Made by a program: the position numbers and the translations under genes | Notes under the pieces: generated by a model | Told to the model about the DNA's origin: nothing | What the model saw: only the letters and a program-made list of their open reading frames with translations | Databases searched by the model: none | Shown here: in pieces, positions 34,027 to 36,674 of the stretch | How the letters are laid out: every line of letters begins with the position of its first letter | Numbering within the stretch: position 1 is the stretch's first letter | NCBI GenBank assembly: GCA_017415005.1 | Contig: JAFQJK010000082.1 | Coordinates: 1-36,674 of the forward strand | Direction of reading: 5' to 3' | Length of the DNA: 36,674 nt | Origin: Rikenellaceae bacterium | GTDB lineage: Bacteria; Bacteroidota; Bacteroidia; Bacteroidales; Rikenellaceae

Positions 34027-34053
34027 TATTTAGTGATATCTAATTTTTTAGTT

Positions 34054-34080
34054 AAAAGCGCGCCCCGGTGCGCTTTTTTT
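34054..34080 (+). terminator. Terminator after DUF4251 copy 2
   Basis: Stem AAAAGCGC / GCGCTTTT with loop GCCCCGGT, running into T7. A clear intrinsic terminator. Confidence 0.9.
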
Positions 34081-34198
34081 GTGTCTTTTTCTTTGGATTT
34101 AATTTTTTTATACCTAATTTTCAGACAATGAACACCTCCAGTCCTACCCCCGGACCCTATATGCTTATTTGATTCATATCATTTTAAACCTATCCCCT

Positions 34199-34813
34199 AT
34201 GAAGCGTTTGATCTGTATGTTTGCCGTGGCCATAGTGGTCGCGGGAACCGCCCGGGCCTCCGACAAGTCTGACAGGCCCGGCCGCCGCGCTGTCCGTGCC
34301 GAAGCCCGGAAAGAGGCGCACACTTTGCTGGTCCGGCAACAACGGCAGGCCCTTAAGGCCCTCGAAGACGATTGCTACATGATCAAGTTCGACCGTGTCA
34401 TTGCCAATGGTCGGACTTACGGACGATCGCCCCAAACCAATTTCCTGATCATCAACGGTGACGAGGCTGTCCTCCAACTGGCCATAGGCGGCAACGGGGC
34501 AGTGTTCGACCGCGATGGCCGGAATATTAAGAGTCTTATGGAGCGTACCTATGCGCTGGATAGCCGCAGCGCGGTGGCTCTCGAGGGCAAGGTGACCAAA
34601 TGCGTGAAGAAGACCAACCGCAGGGGGGTGATATCCTGTCAGATGGAGATCAACGGTCATGCGATCTCCTGCACGGTCAACATCATTGTGGGCGAGGATG
34701 GCAACATCGTCCGCACCGAGATCGTCTCGATGCTCCAGGGCCAGCGCACGCTGCTCAGCGGGACCCTGCTGCCGTACGATCCCTATGACATTTCCCGTGC
34801 GCGGAGCCTGTAG
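34199..34813 (+). CDS. DUF4251 domain protein, copy 3
   Basis: A 204-residue exported protein, signal peptide MKRLICMFAVAIVVAGTARA, a charged helical region with RAVRAEARKEAHTLLVRQQRQ, then the domain with FDRVIANGRTYGRSPQTNFL, INGDEAVLQL, RRGVISCQMEINGHAISCTV and LLSGTLLPYD. Compared with the others it has about 20 extra residues mid-domain (DRDGRNIKSLMERTYALDSR). Ends with its own terminator, so the three copies seem to be separate units. Confidence 0.87.
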   Translation: MKRLICMFAVAIVVAGTARASDKSDRPGRRAVRAEARKEAHTLLVRQQRQALKALEDDCYMIKFDRVIANGRTYGRSPQTNFLIINGDEAVLQLAIGGNGAVFDRDGRNIKSLMERTYALDSRSAVALEGKVTKCVKKTNRRGVISCQMEINGHAISCTVNIIVGEDGNIVRTEIVSMLQGQRTLLSGTLLPYDPYDISRARSL

Positions 34814-34844
34814 GCCGATTGTCTCCCGGTTTATGCCATCATGC

Positions 34845-34873
34845 AAAGCGGACGCTGAAGCGTCCGCTTTTTT
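34845..34873 (+). terminator. Terminator after DUF4251 copy 3
   Basis: Perfect 11-bp stem AAAGCGGACGC, loop TGAA, GCGTCCGCTTT, then more T (six in all). A textbook terminator. Confidence 0.93.
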
Positions 34874-36105
34874 ATTGCCAACCCCGCTATTCCCACAGCC
34901 GTTCCTGCTGCTGTCCTTCTGGTCCGCGCTGTCGGCCTCCCTGCGCTGATGTCCGGTCGCTGCCGTAATTCCGGCAGATCTTGGCGGCAGTGCTTGCTCG
35001 ACCGGAAAAGACGCAGGGCATGCGCATGGGTAATAAACTGTTCAGGGATATGTTTTACCGGATGATTTTTGGGGTATGCGCCTGGTCGGCAATCCCCTGC
35101 GTTATCATCCCGGAAGGGATTTACGCGATCCGGCCTGACGATTTGTCGTGTTCCATGCAGGATTCGACACAAGGCCGATCCGATGGTTCCTGCGGATATT
35201 CCGGATAGTGCGTATCTTGTTTTACAAATGTCGGAGAGACGGTTGTTTCATCTTTTACCGGATCGATAATGTGTAAATCTGGGCTTTTCAGTTCTTTGTG
35301 GAGTGGTGATCATTTCTCCGGCGGTAACTTTCAGGCAAATCGGACAAACGACGAGGCGACTGCCCGACAATCGCGTCCGCCATCTCACCGTCCATGAGCG
35401 CGAATAATTTGTCCTTTATCCTGTCTTGGGACCCTGCGTTCGCTCAGATTCAGGCGACCGATCCATCCCGTTCGCCTACGTCGTCCGCCAGCGCGGTCCC
35501 CAACCCATCGACCGCGACATGGCTCTCACCATATTTTGTTCCCAAATTGAACTCAAAAACCGAAGTTTGGCTTATCCGGCTGAAGTATGCCTAATAATTC
35601 GGATTGCAAAATAAGATACCTATTTTCCCTCATCAGATGAAACTTTATCGCAAACAGGATTGAAGAATATGAAGTGATACTGACGCGGTTTGAAAAAGAC
35701 TGAACCTGATTTTCAAATTATTTATCTTTTCGTATCTTGCATATGTTTTATATATATCATCCGGAATGTGAATGGTATATTAAAATTATGCGTAAATGAT
35801 TTTAAATGCTTGAAAAATTGTTGGGGATAATTGTATTAGGTGATTATTTACGACAATACCCACACAGACTTTGCTAATAATATCGTTTAGAACTAGAGTT
35901 TTGGGCGGTATTTCTCTATACATATAGCTGTTTCCACTAGCAATTTTTCTTACCAAAGCTTGCAACAGCAAGAACTGTATGCCTTTTGACAAATTTATTA
36001 TCCAATATTTTTATGAAGGTATTAGTTAAATAGAACGCATTTTTACTAAAAAAATAATTTGGATGAATTATTCGTCCGTCTTTTTTTTGGGAATTTGGCA
36101 ATTCG
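34874..36105. other. Gene-poor, increasingly AT-rich segment
   Basis: About 1.2 kb without a gene I can support. Base composition shifts from GC-rich to clearly AT-rich after about 35,580. Short frames (plus strand 35394-35614; minus strand 35786-35992, 68 codons ending FQAFKIIYA) have no recognised domain and may be decayed fragments. This fits foreign or degraded DNA next to the core genome. Confidence 0.5.
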
Positions 36106-36510
36106 TTGATATATATAAATATCTGTTTTTATACTTTGAGGACAAAACTTAGTGAGGCACAACTCGCATACATAAACCAGTTGTCGTTCGACCGGTTCTG
36201 GATTCCTGTTTATCAGCGTTCTTATGTCTGGAGCAGCGAATACGCATTGCAACTGTTGGACGATATTCTGGAATCTCTTGACGGAAACAGGCAGAGGCCG
36301 TATCGGTAGTTCGATTTTGCACGAACTGGATAACGGCGAGCTGGATATCATTGACGGACAACACGCATTATCACACTTCTGCTGATCCTCAAAGCCCTGG
36401 GACGTACAGACGTTGATTCCGAGCGATTGGTCTTCATGCACGAAGAATCTTTTGTCTATGTCCGAGAGAATTACCGCGCCATTGCCACATGGTTCCAACA
36501 TACGGACTGT
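36106..36510 (+). pseudogene. DUF262 (GmrSD N-terminal-like) pseudogene
   Basis: Three frames together spell a DUF262 protein. The first (from about 36144) gives KLSEAQLAYINQLSFDRFWIPVYQRSYVW, the family's IPxYQRxYVW motif, and stops at 36309. The next frame, from 36302, gives IGSSILHELDNGELDIIDGQ; the third, from about 36363, resumes with RIITLLLILKALG. The expected IDGQQR motif is thus split by a one-base loss near 36363, and an earlier frameshift lies near 36300. DUF262 proteins include the GmrS/BrxU-type restriction factors that use nucleotides to cut modified phage DNA. This one looks inactive. After about 36,510 the sequence to the window end has no recognisable domain. Confidence 0.75.
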
Positions 36511-36674
36511 AACCGGATATTACACTGTGGTTTAGTTGCAAGTCCGTACAAGTACCGAACAACCTACGAGCAAGTATGTGATGGCTCATTGTTCTGTCGA
36601 ATGAACTCTTCTATTATTGTAGGAGGTAATGAAAAATAGGATAGAGAGCTTACTTCGCCATTAAACGGAATGCA

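Noticed and set aside
36511-36674. Continuation of the DUF262 gene or a group II intron
   Set aside because: The frame to 36639 has no motif of either; too little sequence to decide.

Overview
The window looks like chromosomal DNA from a GC-rich member of the Bacteroidales, most plausibly Alistipes or another Rikenellaceae. This is an inference. It rests on Bacteroidota-type promoters (TTTG, 19-20 bases, TAnnTTTG) upstream of several genes, absence of clear Shine-Dalgarno sequences, a tRNA without encoded CCA, a Bacteroidota-type lipoprotein export signal, and families common in this phylum (BtuG-like propeller, DUF4251, DUF3788, rubrerythrin). Most of the window is GC-rich, so long open frames run antisense to almost every real gene. 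I treat those as shadows.

Layout. 1-6.2 kb: dxs (isoprenoid precursor synthesis), tRNA-Leu(CAA), a xenobiotic-type O-acetyltransferase, soluble pyrophosphatase and an AlkZ-like DNA glycosylase. A 75-bp repeat that carries a complete promoter lies in front of both dxs and the alkZ-like gene. 6.2-10.1 kb: a vitamin B12 uptake operon, in which a cobalamin riboswitch is followed by a BtuB-type TonB receptor and a BtuG-like surface lipoprotein whose start overlaps the receptor stop (ATGA). 10.4-13.5 kb: a large hybrid sensor kinase with a periplasmic substrate-binding-like domain. 14.0-16.4 kb: two glycosyltransferases in one operon. 16.8-19.3 kb: an oxygen-defence group (rubrerythrin divergent from Fe-type superoxide dismutase, then thioredoxin reductase). 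19.7-23.0 kb: a secreted TIM-barrel hydrolase-like protein and a LuxE-like acyl-protein synthetase. 23.4-25.4 kb: arginine genes (GNAT acyltransferase, then argG). 25.8-30 kb: bacterioferritin, a CopZ-like chaperone and a CopA copper ATPase. 30.4-32.5 kb: two GNAT proteins, a DUF3788 protein and a GlsB/YeaQ membrane protein. 32.7-34.8 kb: three tandem secreted DUF4251 paralogues. 34.9 kb to the end: an AT-richer, gene-poor segment that contains a frameshifted DUF262 (GmrSD-type) pseudogene.

Two patterns cut across the genes. First, the 75-bp repeat units look like portable promoter cassettes, each with a TTTG -33 element, a 20-base spacer, TATCTTTG and a palindromic segment. Second, several unrelated proteins (BtuB, BtuG, the GT4-like protein, the LuxE-like protein, CopA, DUF3788) carry low-complexity Ala/Gly/Pro/Arg/Asp-rich linkers, inserts or tails at positions where I would expect the families to be compact. 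The DNA of these segments resembles the GC-rich filler between genes. I see no complete mobile element, CRISPR array, rRNA or phage module.
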